Source of the DNA: Streptomyces griseicoloratus
GTDB taxonomy: Bacteria; Actinomycetota; Actinomycetes; Streptomycetales; Streptomycetaceae
DNA length: 64,000 nt
Assembly (NCBI RefSeq): GCF_014534645.1
Contig: NZ_JACVQF010000218.1
Location: 62,001-126,000 of the forward strand
Reading direction: 5' to 3'
The notes under the pieces are model-generated. The model searched no databases. It was not told where the DNA came from and saw nothing but the letters and a program-made list of their open reading frames with translations. The position numbers and the translations under genes are program-made. Below, in pieces: positions 51,219 to 59,596 of this stretch. Positions within the stretch are counted from its first letter, which is position 1; each line of letters starts with the position of its first letter.

Positions 51219-51848
51219 TCAGCGCACCCCGTGCGGGCGGAACTGGATGCTGATCCGCGGCCCGGCGGCACGGGTCGACTTGGGGACGCAGTGCTCCCAG
51301 GTGCGCTGGCAGGAACCGCCCATCACGATCAGGTCGCCGTGGCCGAGCGGGCGGCGCACCGTCTCCCCGCCGCCGTTCCGCGGGCGCAGCAGCAGGTCAC
51401 GGGGTGCGCCCACCGAGAGGATGGCGACCATCGTGTCCTGGCGGGCGCCCCGGCCGATGCGGTCGCCGTGCCAGGCGACGCTGTCCCGGCCGTCGCGGTA
51501 GTAGCACAGTCCGGCCGTGGTGAACGGCTCGCCCAGCTCGTCGGCGTAGTGGGCGGACAGCGCGTCGCGCGCCTCGTCCAGCAGGGGGTGCGGCAGCGGG
51601 TCGTGCGCGCCGTAGAACGCCAGCAGCCGGGGCACGTCGACCACGTGGTCGTACATCGTGCGCCGCTCGGCGCGCCACGGCACCTCGGCGGCCAGCCGTT
51701 CGAAGAGGGTGTCGGACCCGCTCAGCCACCCCGGCAGGACGTCGATCCAGGCCCCGGAGCCGAGCCGGGTGCGGTGCAGCCCGTCGAGGGGACCCAGCCG
51801 GACCTCGTCGGTCTGGTCGAAGAGCGAGCCCTGGAGGTGCCTGGTCAT
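51219..51848 (-). CDS. AlkB-type 2-oxoglutarate-dependent dioxygenase
   Basis: The 209-residue protein has iron ligands in WHGDRIG (HxD) and the distal His in WEHCVPK, and the two arginines for 2-oxoglutarate and substrate in RISIQFR. YYRDGRDSVAWHGD is the conserved lead-in. It should repair alkylated DNA or RNA bases by oxidative demethylation. The gene is divergent from a TetR regulator with a palindromic operator 75 bp upstream, so it may share that control. Confidence 0.88.
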   Translation of the reverse strand: MTRHLQGSLFDQTDEVRLGPLDGLHRTRLGSGAWIDVLPGWLSGSDTLFERLAAEVPWRAERRTMYDHVVDVPRLLAFYGAHDPLPHPLLDEARDALSAHYADELGEPFTTAGLCYYRDGRDSVAWHGDRIGRGARQDTMVAILSVGAPRDLLLRPRNGGGETVRRPLGHGDLIVMGGSCQRTWEHCVPKSTRAAGPRISIQFRPHGVR

Positions 51849-51922
51849 GGTTCCAGCGTACTCCCTATTCGAAAATGTGTTCCATTGACTGTGCCGGCGG
51901 GAATCTCCCCCGCGCAAGGGCT

Positions 51923-51944
51923 TCGGATACACCGGTGTATCCGA
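51923..51944. promoter_or_regulatory. 22-bp perfect palindrome, TetR operator candidate
   Basis: The left half TCGGATACACC is followed directly by its exact reverse complement. It lies 30 bp before the TetR gene start and 75 bp before the divergent alkB start. GTATCC also recurs just to the right as GATACATT. Size and symmetry fit a TetR-family dimer. Confidence 0.75.
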
Positions 51945-51973
51945 TACATTCGCGCATCGAACGGAGGGGCGGC

Positions 51974-52618
51974 ATGGCGGCGAGGGCGACGACCGGGCGC
52001 GTGACCAGGCGCCGCGCGCGCACGCGCGCCAACCTCCTGGACGCGGCGTTCAGGGTGTTCGCCGCCAAGGGGTTCGGCCGTGTGTCGATCGAGGAGGTCT
52101 GCGAGGCCGCCGGCTACAGCAGGGGCGCCTTCTACTCGAACTTCGACAGCCTCGACGAGCTGTTCTTCGCCCTCTACCGCGAACGGGCCGAGCTGATCGC
52201 GGAGCAGGTGTCCGGGGCCCTCGCCCTCGACGGCCCCGACCTGGACGTGACCGCCGCCGTCGACCGCGTCACCGAGGTGCTGCTCCTGGACCGGGACTGG
52301 CTCCTGGTGAAGACGGACTTCCTGGTGCACGCCGCCCGCGACCCCGCCGTCGCCCGTGCCCTGCTCGACCACCGGGCGCGGCTGCGGCGGGCGATCGCCG
52401 ACCGGCTCGGCCGGGCGCACGGCCACACGGCCCTGCCCGCCGTGCTGGGTGACGCCGAGGGCGCGGCGCACGCCGTGGTCGCCGCCTACGACGGAGTCAC
52501 CACCCAACTGCTGCTGGACCGGGACGTCGCCCGCGCCCGCGGCCGGCTGAAGCAACTGCTCACCGCGCTGCTCACCGACGGCAGCGGCACCTCCGGACGA
52601 GCCGGACGAAACGCATGA
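51974..52618 (+). CDS. TetR/AcrR family transcriptional regulator
   Basis: The 214-residue protein has an N-terminal helix-turn-helix (ANLLDAAFRVFAAKGFGRVSIEEVCEAAGYSRGAFYSNFDSLDELFFAL) and a ligand-binding C-terminal domain. The ATG follows GGAGGGG. It lies 16 bp before the FAD dehydrogenase gene, so it probably represses its own operon through the palindrome upstream. Confidence 0.92.
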   Translation: MAARATTGRVTRRRARTRANLLDAAFRVFAAKGFGRVSIEEVCEAAGYSRGAFYSNFDSLDELFFALYRERAELIAEQVSGALALDGPDLDVTAAVDRVTEVLLLDRDWLLVKTDFLVHAARDPAVARALLDHRARLRRAIADRLGRAHGHTALPAVLGDAEGAAHAVVAAYDGVTTQLLLDRDVARARGRLKQLLTALLTDGSGTSGRAGRNA

Positions 52619-52634
52619 GGAAGGGACGGTCGCC

Positions 52635-54308
52635 ATGGATGCCGACGTCATCGTGGTCGGAGCGGGTCTCGCGGGCCTGGTCGCGGCCCACGAACTGACC
52701 AGCCGGGGCAGGAGGGTCGCGCTCGTCGACCAGGAGAACGCGGCCAACCTCGGCGGGCAGGCGTTCTGGTCCTTCGGCGGCCTGTTCCTCGTCGACTCCC
52801 CGGAGCAGCGGCGCATGGGCGTCAAGGACTCCTTCGACCTGGCGTGGAACGACTGGCAGGGCAGCGCGCAGTTCGACCGCGTCGCCGACGAGGACTCCTG
52901 GGCCGTGCGCTGGGCGCGGGCGTACGTCGAGTTCGCGGCGGGGGAGAAGCGGTCCTGGCTGGACGGACACGGCATCAGGTTCCTGCCCACGGTCGGCTGG
53001 GCCGAGCGGGGCGACCTCAGGGCCGAGGGGCACGGCAACTCCGTGCCGCGCTTCCACATCGCCTGGGGCACCGGCACGGGCGTCGTCGAGCCCTTCGTGC
53101 GGTACGCGAAGCAGGCCGCACGCGACGGGCTGCTCACCTTCCACCACCGCCACCGGGTCGACGAGCTGGTCGTCGACGGCGCCGCCGTGACCGGCGTGCG
53201 CGGCACGGTCCTCGCCGAGGACACCTCGCCCCGCGGCGTCGCCTCCAACCGCGACGCGGCCGGCGAGTTCGAGCTGACCGCGCAGGCGGTCGTCGTCACC
53301 TCCGGCGGCATCGGCGGCGACCACGACATCGTGCGCCGCCACTGGCCCGAACGGCTCGGCACCCCGCCCGCCCGGATGGTCACGGGCGTCCCCGCCCACG
53401 TCGACGGGCGGATGCTCGACATCAGCGCCGCGGCCGGCGTACGCCTGGTCAACCGCGACCGGATGTGGCACTACACCGAGGGCGTCCGCAACTGGGACCC
53501 GATCTGGCCCGGCCACGGCATCCGCATCCTGCCCGGACCGTCCTCGATGTGGTTCGACGCCCTCGGCCGCCGCCTGCCCGAGCCCTGCCTGCCCGGCTAC
53601 GACACCCTCGGCACCCTGCGGCATCTGCGCACGGCCGAGGACCTGGCGGGCCACGACCACTCGTGGTTCATCCTCACCCGGAAGATCATCGAGAAGGAGT
53701 TCGCGCTGTCGGGCTCCGAGCAGAACCCCGACATCACCGCCAAGGACCGCGGCGCGTTCCTGCGCGAACGCCTGCTCGGCAAGGGCGCCCCGGCCCCGGT
53801 GGACGCCTTCCTGCGCGAGGGCGAGGACTTCGTGACCGCGCCGGACCTGGAGCGGCTGGTCGACCGGATGAACCGGCTGACCGACGAGCCCCTCCTCGAC
53901 GCGGGCCGCATCCGCCGCCAGATCGAGGCCCGCGACCTGCAGATGACCAACCCCTACGCCAAGGACGCCCAGATCCAGGGGATCCGCAACGCCCGCCGCT
54001 ACCTCGGCGACCGCCTCGGCCGGGTCGCCACCCCGCACCGCATCCTCGACCCGGCGGCGGGCCCGCTGATCGGCGTCAAGCTGCACGTCCTGACCCGCAA
54101 GACCCTCGGCGGCATACAGACCGACCTCGACTCCCGCGCCCTGGGCGCCGACGGCACACCCGTCGACGGCCTGTACGCGGCCGGCGAGGTGGCCGGCTTC
54201 GGGGGCGGCGGGGTGCACGGCTACAACGCGCTGGAGGGCACCTTCCTCGGCGGCTGCCTCTTCTCCGGCCGGGCCGCGGGCCGGGCCGCCGCCCGGCAGA
54301 CCGCCTGA
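52635..54308 (+). CDS. FAD-binding dehydrogenase (fumarate reductase/KstD-like flavoprotein)
   Basis: The 557-residue flavoprotein starts with ADVIVVGAGLAGLVAAHELTSRG and has TSGGIGG..., an arginine/His-rich active region and the C-terminal FAD motif GLYAAGEVAGFGGGGVHGYNALEGTFLGGCLFSGR. This matches the succinate/fumarate reductase flavoprotein superfamily branch of FAD-binding dehydrogenases related to 3-ketosteroid delta-1-dehydrogenase. The exact substrate is unknown. It is cotranscribed with the TetR gene, whose ligand may be its substrate. Confidence 0.88.
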   Translation: MDADVIVVGAGLAGLVAAHELTSRGRRVALVDQENAANLGGQAFWSFGGLFLVDSPEQRRMGVKDSFDLAWNDWQGSAQFDRVADEDSWAVRWARAYVEFAAGEKRSWLDGHGIRFLPTVGWAERGDLRAEGHGNSVPRFHIAWGTGTGVVEPFVRYAKQAARDGLLTFHHRHRVDELVVDGAAVTGVRGTVLAEDTSPRGVASNRDAAGEFELTAQAVVVTSGGIGGDHDIVRRHWPERLGTPPARMVTGVPAHVDGRMLDISAAAGVRLVNRDRMWHYTEGVRNWDPIWPGHGIRILPGPSSMWFDALGRRLPEPCLPGYDTLGTLRHLRTAEDLAGHDHSWFILTRKIIEKEFALSGSEQNPDITAKDRGAFLRERLLGKGAPAPVDAFLREGEDFVTAPDLERLVDRMNRLTDEPLLDAGRIRRQIEARDLQMTNPYAKDAQIQGIRNARRYLGDRLGRVATPHRILDPAAGPLIGVKLHVLTRKTLGGIQTDLDSRALGADGTPVDGLYAAGEVAGFGGGGVHGYNALEGTFLGGCLFSGRAAGRAAARQTA

Positions 54309-54333
54309 GCCGGCCGTGTCGCCGTCCGCCTCC

Positions 54334-54687
54334 TCAGCGCCCGTCGAGGAGGCGGAGCAGCACGGAGGCGTGACCGCGCTCGGGCGACTTGGACGCCGTC
54401 ACGAGCGTCACGTCCCCCTTGCGCGCCAGCTCCCGCACGTGATCGAGGAGCTTCGCCGCCTCCGGGGCGGCGAGCTCGGCCTCGTAGCGCTGGGCGAACT
54501 CCTCGTAGGAGCCCTCGCCCGCGTGGTACCACTGGCGCAGTTCGGTCGACGGGGTGAGGCCCTTGGGCCACTCGTCCACGTGCGCCTCGTCCTTCGCCAC
54601 ACCGCGCGGCCACAGCCGGTCGACCAGGACCCGCACGCCGTCGTCCGGCTCGGGCGGGTCGTAGATGCGGCGCACGCGAACGCTCAT
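54334..54687 (-). CDS. DUF488 family protein
   Basis: The 117-residue protein matches the short DUF488 family: RRIYDPPEPDDGVRVLVDRLWPRGVAKDEAHVDEWPKGLTPSTELRQWY and the C-terminal VTLVTASKSPERGHASVLLRLL. Function is unknown. The motif VDRLWPRG is nearly invariant in the family. It is divergent from the gene at 54860. Confidence 0.88.
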   Translation of the reverse strand: MSVRVRRIYDPPEPDDGVRVLVDRLWPRGVAKDEAHVDEWPKGLTPSTELRQWYHAGEGSYEEFAQRYEAELAAPEAAKLLDHVRELARKGDVTLVTASKSPERGHASVLLRLLDGR

Positions 54688-54782
54688 GGCCGTGCCTTTC
54701 CACGGGGGACGGTACTGCCGCGAGCCTACGTCCGGCGCGGGCGGGGCGTCGGTGACCGTGGGCCGTTCGTGAACGGACGACC

Positions 54783-54807
54783 GATTCCTCCCGCTCCGTT
54801 CGGGTAC
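54783..54807 (+). promoter_or_regulatory. SigB-type promoter (GATT-N15-GGGTAC)
   Basis: GATT (54783-54786) and GGGTAC (54802-54807) are separated by 15 bases, matching GNNT-N14-16-GGGTAC. The gene at 54860 begins 52 bp downstream. Confidence 0.65.
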
Positions 54808-54859
54808 TCCGTGGTCCCGTACTCCGTGGTTGCGACGGGCCGACGAGGGAGGTCAGGAG

Positions 54860-55318
54860 ATGGGGGCATCGGACGACCTGCCGGTGGTGCGCACACTCGC
54901 CGAACTCACCGGCCTGGTCGAACAGCACCGTGGCCTGTACGTGCGCTGGTCGCGCGGCCCGGCGACCGACCTCGCGGACGTCTCCCGCACCTCCAGCACC
55001 GACGACCTCACGGGCGTGCGCATGTCGGGGCTGTCGGCCAACCCCCTGGACGTGGAGGAGTGGTGGGCGGACCGGCCCGTACGGGTGTGGGCGGCACGCC
55101 GGCTGCACGACTACGCGCATCTGCCCCACGACAAGGGCCCCGGCGTACGCCCCTGGGTGCTCACCGGCCGGGAGACGGGCCGCGGCCCCGACAACGAGCC
55201 GCTGGTGGCCGACGTCCGGCCGATGTGCTGGATCGACGCGGGCGTCATCGACGAGGCGCTGGCCGAGGTGGAGCGCCAGGTGAACCCGTGGGGACCGCTG
55301 CGCCGCACCGGGCGCTGA
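54860..55318 (+). CDS. Hypothetical protein, DUF6098-like, under a SigB-type promoter
   Basis: The 152-residue protein is acidic and soluble, with LAELTGLVEQHRGLYVRWSRGPATDLADVSRTSSTDDLTGV, VEEWWADRPVRVWAARRLHDYAHL and a C-terminal helix before NPWGPLRR. It resembles the DUF6098 proteins of actinobacteria, which have no known role. ATG 54860 follows GGGAGGTCAGG. The SigB-type promoter upstream points to general stress expression. The stop codon lies within the loop of the downstream terminator hairpin. Confidence 0.65.
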   Translation: MGASDDLPVVRTLAELTGLVEQHRGLYVRWSRGPATDLADVSRTSSTDDLTGVRMSGLSANPLDVEEWWADRPVRVWAARRLHDYAHLPHDKGPGVRPWVLTGRETGRGPDNEPLVADVRPMCWIDAGVIDEALAEVERQVNPWGPLRRTGR

Positions 55319-55337
55319 GGCCGGTGCGGCGCAGCGG
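55295..55337. terminator. Bidirectional hairpin enclosing a stop codon
   Basis: A perfect 17-bp stem (55295-55311 with 55321-55337) has a 9-nt loop that contains the TGA of the upstream gene. It ends 7 bp before the WhiB gene's stop and can terminate both convergent transcripts. Confidence 0.75.
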
Positions 55338-55343
55338 CCGGGG

Positions 55344-55595
55344 TCAGCCGGAACTCCTGCGCGAGCCCGCGCGCCGTTTCAGCGCACGGCGCTCCGTCTC
55401 GCTGGTCCCACCCCAGACACCGAGGGACTGCCCCGTGTCGAGCGCCCACTGCAGGCACGGCTCCCGCACCGGGCAGCGCCGGCAGACCGCCTTCGCCTGT
55501 TCGGTCTGCACCAGGGCCGGGCCCGTGGTGCCTATCGGGAAGAAGAGATCGGGGTCCTCGTGGCGGCACGCGGCGTGCTGTCGCCAGTTGTCCAT
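55344..55595 (-). CDS. WhiB-family iron-sulfur regulator (Wbl protein)
   Basis: The 83-residue protein has the four cysteines for a [4Fe-4S] cluster (AAC, AVCRRC, EPC) with CRRCPVREPCLQWAL, then the GVWGG turn and the basic tail ETERRALKRRAGSRR. Sequence is closest in look to the WblE-like type (DLFFPIGTTGPA). Wbl proteins bind sigma factor region 4 and control development or stress. ATG 55595 with AGGTGA upstream is preferred to a GTG at 55604. Confidence 0.92.
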   Translation of the reverse strand: MDNWRQHAACRHEDPDLFFPIGTTGPALVQTEQAKAVCRRCPVREPCLQWALDTGQSLGVWGGTSETERRALKRRAGSRRSSG

Positions 55596-55838
55596 CAAAG
55601 TCACCTGCGATCGAAATCGTGTCGCGCCCTCGTGAATGCCTTACTCCGTTCCGGGTCACCTGTCGATACCGGGGTGAAACCGGCGATCCGCCTTGGGTCG
55701 TACCGGGCGCCGGGGCCGGTTGCTCGGCTCAGGCTGCGGGGAGGCGACGGAGCCGGTGAGCGCCGGTGAGCCGGCGAGGACAACGCGGCAGATGTGCGTG
55801 CCGGGGCCGGTGACGCCGGGGATGATCCCAGCGACGCC

Positions 55839-56750
55839 CTAGCTCCGCAGCGACTCCGCCGCGGCCGCCACCACCGCCTCGGCGACCGTGGCCAGTGCCG
55901 GGGAGTCGAGTTTCCACTGCTGCCAGTACAGCGGGACGTCGACCGGCAGATCCGGGGCGAGGCCGACGAGCCGGCCGGTGCGCAGCAGGGGCTCCGCCTG
56001 CGGCTCCGGCACCATGCCCCAGCCCAGACCGGCGGCGACGGCCTCCACGAAGCCCTCCGACGCCGGGACGTAGTGCCGCACCGGACTCGCGGCGCCCTGC
56101 CCGGGCCCGAGCCGGCGGACGAAGCCGTCCTGGAAGTCGTCCCGCCGGTCGAAGGCCACCACCGGAGCCTTGGCCAGCACCTCACGCAGCGGCCCGTGCA
56201 GATGCCGCGCGGCGAAGCCGGGAGCCGCGCACGGCAGGTACCGCATCCGGCCCAGCGCCCGCACGGAGCAGCCCGGCACGGCGTCGGGGGACGAGGTGAC
56301 CGCGGCCATCACCACACCCTCCCGCAGCAACGCCGCCGTGTGGTCCTCGTCCTCGCGGCGCAGCTCGAAACAGAGTTCCGGCTCCCGCGGCACCCGCGTG
56401 AGGGCCCCGAGGAACCAGGTCGCCAGCGAGTCGGCGTTCACGGCCACCGAGACCCGGGTCGGCTCACCGCCCCCGCTCAGCCCCAGCTCGGCGTACGCGT
56501 CCCGCTCCAGCCGGGCCACCTGGCGGGCCAGCCGGACGAGCACCGCGCCGGACTCCGTGGGGCGGACGGGCTTGGTGCGCATCAGCAGCACCCGGCCGGT
56601 GCGCTGCTCCAGCGCCTTCACCCGCTGGCTGACCGCCGACGGCGTCACGTGCAGCGCCGCGGCCGCGGCGTCGAACGTGCCCTCGTCCACCACCGCCAGC
56701 AGCGTGCGCACCTGGTCCAGCGGCAGATCGGGGAAGCCCGTCGTCCTCAT
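55839..56750 (-). CDS. argP: ArgP/LysG-like LysR-family regulator
   Basis: The 303-residue protein has the N-terminal helix-turn-helix LPLDQVRTLLAVVDEGTFDAAAAALHVTPSAVSQRVKALEQRTGRVLL typical of ArgP/IciA and LysG, and an effector-binding domain that senses lysine or arginine. It is divergent from a LysE-type amino acid exporter across a 65-bp gap with a dyad operator, as for lysG-lysE in Corynebacterium. ATG 56750 is chosen at the family N-terminus. Confidence 0.9.
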   Translation of the reverse strand: MRTTGFPDLPLDQVRTLLAVVDEGTFDAAAAALHVTPSAVSQRVKALEQRTGRVLLMRTKPVRPTESGAVLVRLARQVARLERDAYAELGLSGGGEPTRVSVAVNADSLATWFLGALTRVPREPELCFELRREDEDHTAALLREGVVMAAVTSSPDAVPGCSVRALGRMRYLPCAAPGFAARHLHGPLREVLAKAPVVAFDRRDDFQDGFVRRLGPGQGAASPVRHYVPASEGFVEAVAAGLGWGMVPEPQAEPLLRTGRLVGLAPDLPVDVPLYWQQWKLDSPALATVAEAVVAAAAESLRS

Positions 56751-56754
56751 GGCT

Positions 56755-56780
56755 GCTAAGGATACGTAAGAATCTTTAGC
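56755..56780. promoter_or_regulatory. LysG/ArgP operator candidate
   Basis: GCTAAGGAT (56755-56763) and ATCTTTAGC (56772-56780) form an inverted repeat with one mismatch and an 8-bp spacer, in an AT-rich patch between the divergent regulator and exporter genes. Confidence 0.6.
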
Positions 56781-56815
56781 TGTACGCCATGTGATCATCC
56801 GCTTAGCGTCGGGGC

Positions 56816-57430
56816 ATGACCAACGCCCTCACCGCCGCGGCCGCCGGCTTCGGCACCGGCCTGTCCCTCATCGTCGCCATCGGTGCCCAGAACGCCTTCG
56901 TCCTGCGCCAGGGGATCCGCCGCGACGCGGTCCTCGCCGTGGTCGGCATCTGCGCCCTGTCCGACGCCGTGCTCATCGCCCTGGGCGTCGGCGGGGTCGG
57001 CGCGGTGGTCGTGGCGTGGCCGGGCGCGCTGACCGCGATCGGCTGGATCGGCGGCGCCTTCCTGCTCGCCTACGGCGCCCTGGCCACCCGGCGCGTGTTC
57101 CGGCCGGCCGGCGCGCTGCGGACGGACGGCGACGCCGCCGGCTCGCGCCGGCGGGCGGTGCTCACCTGCCTGGCGCTGACCTGGCTCAACCCGCACGTCT
57201 ACCTCGACACCGTGTTCCTGCTGGGCTCCGTGGCCGCCGACCGGGGCGACCTGCGCTGGACCTTCGGAGTGGGTGCCGCGCTCGCCAGCCTGTGCTGGTT
57301 CGCCGCGCTCGGCTTCGGCGCCCGCTACCTCGGCCGCTTCCTGGCCCGCCCCGCGGCCTGGCGCGTCCTGGACGCGCTGGTCGCCGCCACCATGATCGTC
57401 CTCGGGATCACGCTGATCGCCGGAGCCTGA
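56816..57430 (+). CDS. lysE: LysE/ArgO family amino acid exporter
   Basis: The 204-residue protein has six hydrophobic helices and the LysE motifs: GTGLSLIVAIGAQNAFVLRQG near the start and LTWLNPHVYLDTVFLLGSVA in the middle. It exports lysine, arginine or analogues to prevent accumulation, driven by the proton motive force. It is divergent from the ArgP-like regulator, which should switch it on at high intracellular amino acid. Confidence 0.92.
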   Translation: MTNALTAAAAGFGTGLSLIVAIGAQNAFVLRQGIRRDAVLAVVGICALSDAVLIALGVGGVGAVVVAWPGALTAIGWIGGAFLLAYGALATRRVFRPAGALRTDGDAAGSRRRAVLTCLALTWLNPHVYLDTVFLLGSVAADRGDLRWTFGVGAALASLCWFAALGFGARYLGRFLARPAAWRVLDALVAATMIVLGITLIAGA

Positions 57431-57534
57431 GCCGGCCACCGGCGTGCCACCGGCCACGCGGATCCGGAGCGCACGGACGCGGCTGCGAGACTGAAGCCCG
57501 CAGCCGAAAGATGTACCGAGCACCTAGGAAGCGC

Positions 57535-58833
57535 GTGGACACCAGCGAGAGCAGCACCGAACCCCAGGCGGAGGCCCCGGTCCCGGCGCGGGCCCGGCGG
57601 CGCGGATGGCGCCGCTGGGCGATGGACACCCGCCCCCTGCGCCGCCCGGCCTACCGCCGGCTGTGGTCCTCCACCGTCGTCACCGCCGTCGGCAGCCAGC
57701 TCACCGCCGTGGCCGTGCCCAAGCAGATCTACGACATCACCGGCTCCTCGGCCTGGGTCGGCGCCGCGAGCCTCGCCGGTCTGCTGCCGCTGATCGTCTT
57801 CGCCCTGTGGGGCGGAGCGGTCGCCGACACGTTGGACCGCCGCAAGCTGCTGCTGATCACCAACACCGGCATAGCCGTCACCTCGCTCCTGTTCTGGGCG
57901 CAGGCCGTCACCGGGCTGGAGTCGGTGGGGGCGCTGATGGTCCTGCTCGCCGTCCAGCAGGCCTTCTGGGGACTGAACGCCCCGGCCCGCAGCGCCTCCA
58001 TCGCCCGCCTGGTCCCCGAGGACGAACTGCCGGCCGCGAACGCGCTCGGCTCCACCGTCATGCAGACCGGCCAGGTGGTCGGCCCGCTGCTCGCCGGTGC
58101 GCTCATCCCGCTGATCGGACTGCCCGAGCTGTACCTCATCGACGCCCTGGCCCTGTGCGTCACCGTGTGGGCGGTGTACCGGCTGCCCGCCCTGCCGCCG
58201 CGGGCGGACACGGCGCCCCGGCGCGCGGGCGTGCGGGAGGTGGTGGCCGGCTTCCGCTACATCGCCGGGCACACCGTACTGCTGCTCTCCTTCCTGGCCG
58301 ACATCGTCGCCATGGTCCTCGGCATGCCCCGCGCCCTGTTCCCGCAACTCGCCGCCGAGACCTACGCGCCCTACGGCGAGGGTCTCGCCCTCGGCCTGCT
58401 GTTCGCGGCGATCCCCGTCGGCGCGGTGGCCGGCGGGCTCTTCTCGGGCACGTTCTCCCGGGCCCGCCGGCACGGCTGGATGGTGATCGGCGCGGTCGTC
58501 GTCTGGGGCGCGGCCGTCGCCGGCTTCGGCCTCAGCGACAGCCTGTGGCTCGCGGTGGCCTTCCTGGCCGTCGCCGGGGTCGCCGACATGGTCTCCATGG
58601 TGTTCCGCGGGGCGATCCTGCTCTCCGCCGCGACCGACGAGATGCGCGGCCGCATGCAGGGCGTGTTCACGGTCGTCGTCGCCGGCGGTCCGCGGCTGGC
58701 CGACGCCCTGCACGGCGGCGCGGGCTCCGCCTTCGGCCCGCGTACGGCGGTGGCGGGCGGCGGGCTGCTCGTCGTCGTGGTGATGCTGGCGCTCGCCGCC
58801 GCCGTCCCGGCGCTGCGCCGCTACCGCGTCTGA
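57535..58833 (+). CDS. MFS transporter (EntS/enterobactin exporter-like)
   Basis: The 432-residue carrier has about 12 transmembrane helices. The start of the membrane part, RPAYRRLWSSTVVTAVGSQLTAVAVPKQIYDITGSSAWVGAAS, and GGAVADTLDRRKLLL (the cytoplasmic loop 2-3 motif) are those of the EntS-like MFS group, which exports siderophores and drugs. GTG 57535 with AGGAAG is preferred; ATG 57511 would add eight residues. The substrate is unknown. The Dap cluster is 40 kb away, so a link to it would be speculative. Confidence 0.85.
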   Translation: MDTSESSTEPQAEAPVPARARRRGWRRWAMDTRPLRRPAYRRLWSSTVVTAVGSQLTAVAVPKQIYDITGSSAWVGAASLAGLLPLIVFALWGGAVADTLDRRKLLLITNTGIAVTSLLFWAQAVTGLESVGALMVLLAVQQAFWGLNAPARSASIARLVPEDELPAANALGSTVMQTGQVVGPLLAGALIPLIGLPELYLIDALALCVTVWAVYRLPALPPRADTAPRRAGVREVVAGFRYIAGHTVLLLSFLADIVAMVLGMPRALFPQLAAETYAPYGEGLALGLLFAAIPVGAVAGGLFSGTFSRARRHGWMVIGAVVVWGAAVAGFGLSDSLWLAVAFLAVAGVADMVSMVFRGAILLSAATDEMRGRMQGVFTVVVAGGPRLADALHGGAGSAFGPRTAVAGGGLLVVVVMLALAAAVPALRRYRV

Positions 58834-58837
58834 CGCC

Positions 58838-59293
58838 TCACAGGGAACCGTGCCGGTGCGGCGCGTAGGTCTCCATGAGCCGGCCGCGGGTCGTCTCCAG
58901 CCGGTGCGCGAGGATCTCGGCGACGGTCCGCACCAGCACGATGCCGAGCTGCGGGTCCTCCTCGCACAGGGCGAGCACCGCCGAGGCGTCGAACTCGTAG
59001 GCGCGCACCGGACTGAACGCCTCGGCGCCGAAGTCCCACTCGTACGGCGGGAACAGCCAGGACCAGCCGAGCAGGTCGCCGGCGCCGAGGCTGGCGACCG
59101 TGACCCGCTGCAGGGACGTCACCTGCTGGGTCAGGGAGACCGCGCCGGACCGGATGACCCAGAAGCGGTCGGCCCTGCCTCCCGCCTCGAAGATCCGGGT
59201 GTCCTCCGGGAAGGAGACCTCGCGGGCGAGCGCCGTCAGACGCCGCCGCTGGTCCGGGGGAAGGGCGGTGAGCAGTTTGATCGCTTTCGTCAT
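58838..59293 (-). CDS. Cyclic-nucleotide-binding domain protein without DNA-binding domain
   Basis: The 151-residue protein is a Crp/Fnr-type cNMP-binding beta-barrel (LLTALPPDQRRRLTALAREVSFPEDTRIFEAGGRADRFWVIRSGAVSLTQQ ... VASLGAGDLLGWSWLF) with a C-terminal helix but no helix-turn-helix. It may sense a nucleotide and act by protein contact. It is convergent with the MFS gene, 4 bp apart. Confidence 0.85.
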   Translation of the reverse strand: MTKAIKLLTALPPDQRRRLTALAREVSFPEDTRIFEAGGRADRFWVIRSGAVSLTQQVTSLQRVTVASLGAGDLLGWSWLFPPYEWDFGAEAFSPVRAYEFDASAVLALCEEDPQLGIVLVRTVAEILAHRLETTRGRLMETYAPHRHGSL

Positions 59294-59596
59294 GACGCGG
59301 GGCTCCCTCGCCGGCGATTCGGTTCCGGTGCTTTCCCTACGCCCATTTCAGCCGCTGCGGGCGCCCTGGGCACCTCGGCGGACGGCGGATTCGGTGCCGG
59401 TTCCGCGGCGGATTCCGCGCGTTGCGGGGAGGGCGTGAAAAAGCCCTGGCTGGACGGGGGAAGCCAGCCAGGGCCGTAAGCGGTGACGTCGGAGGACTCC
59501 GGTCGACTCCGTCGCCACGTATGAGTGAACGCTAAACCATCTCGGGGTGGTTCCGCGAACCCGCGACCGGTGTACGTGACCCGTTTCACTGGACCG
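59294..59596. other. Intergenic region with the decarboxylase terminator
   Basis: This 303-bp gap lies between two minus-strand genes. It holds the hairpin at 59443-59474 and probably a promoter for the cNMP-domain gene. There is no coding frame with a ribosome site. Confidence 0.5.
59443..59474 (-). terminator. Intrinsic terminator after decarboxylase gene
   Basis: An 11-bp perfect stem (GCCCTGGCTGG with CCAGCCAGGGC) and a 10-nt loop are followed on the minus strand by TTTTTC. This is the only hairpin in the window with a real U-run. Confidence 0.85.

Noticed and set aside
57535-58833. MFS carrier as the exporter of the 9.5-18.6 kb cluster product
   Set aside because: It is EntS-like but 39 kb away beside lysE, with no shared regulatory sequence seen; no evidence links them.
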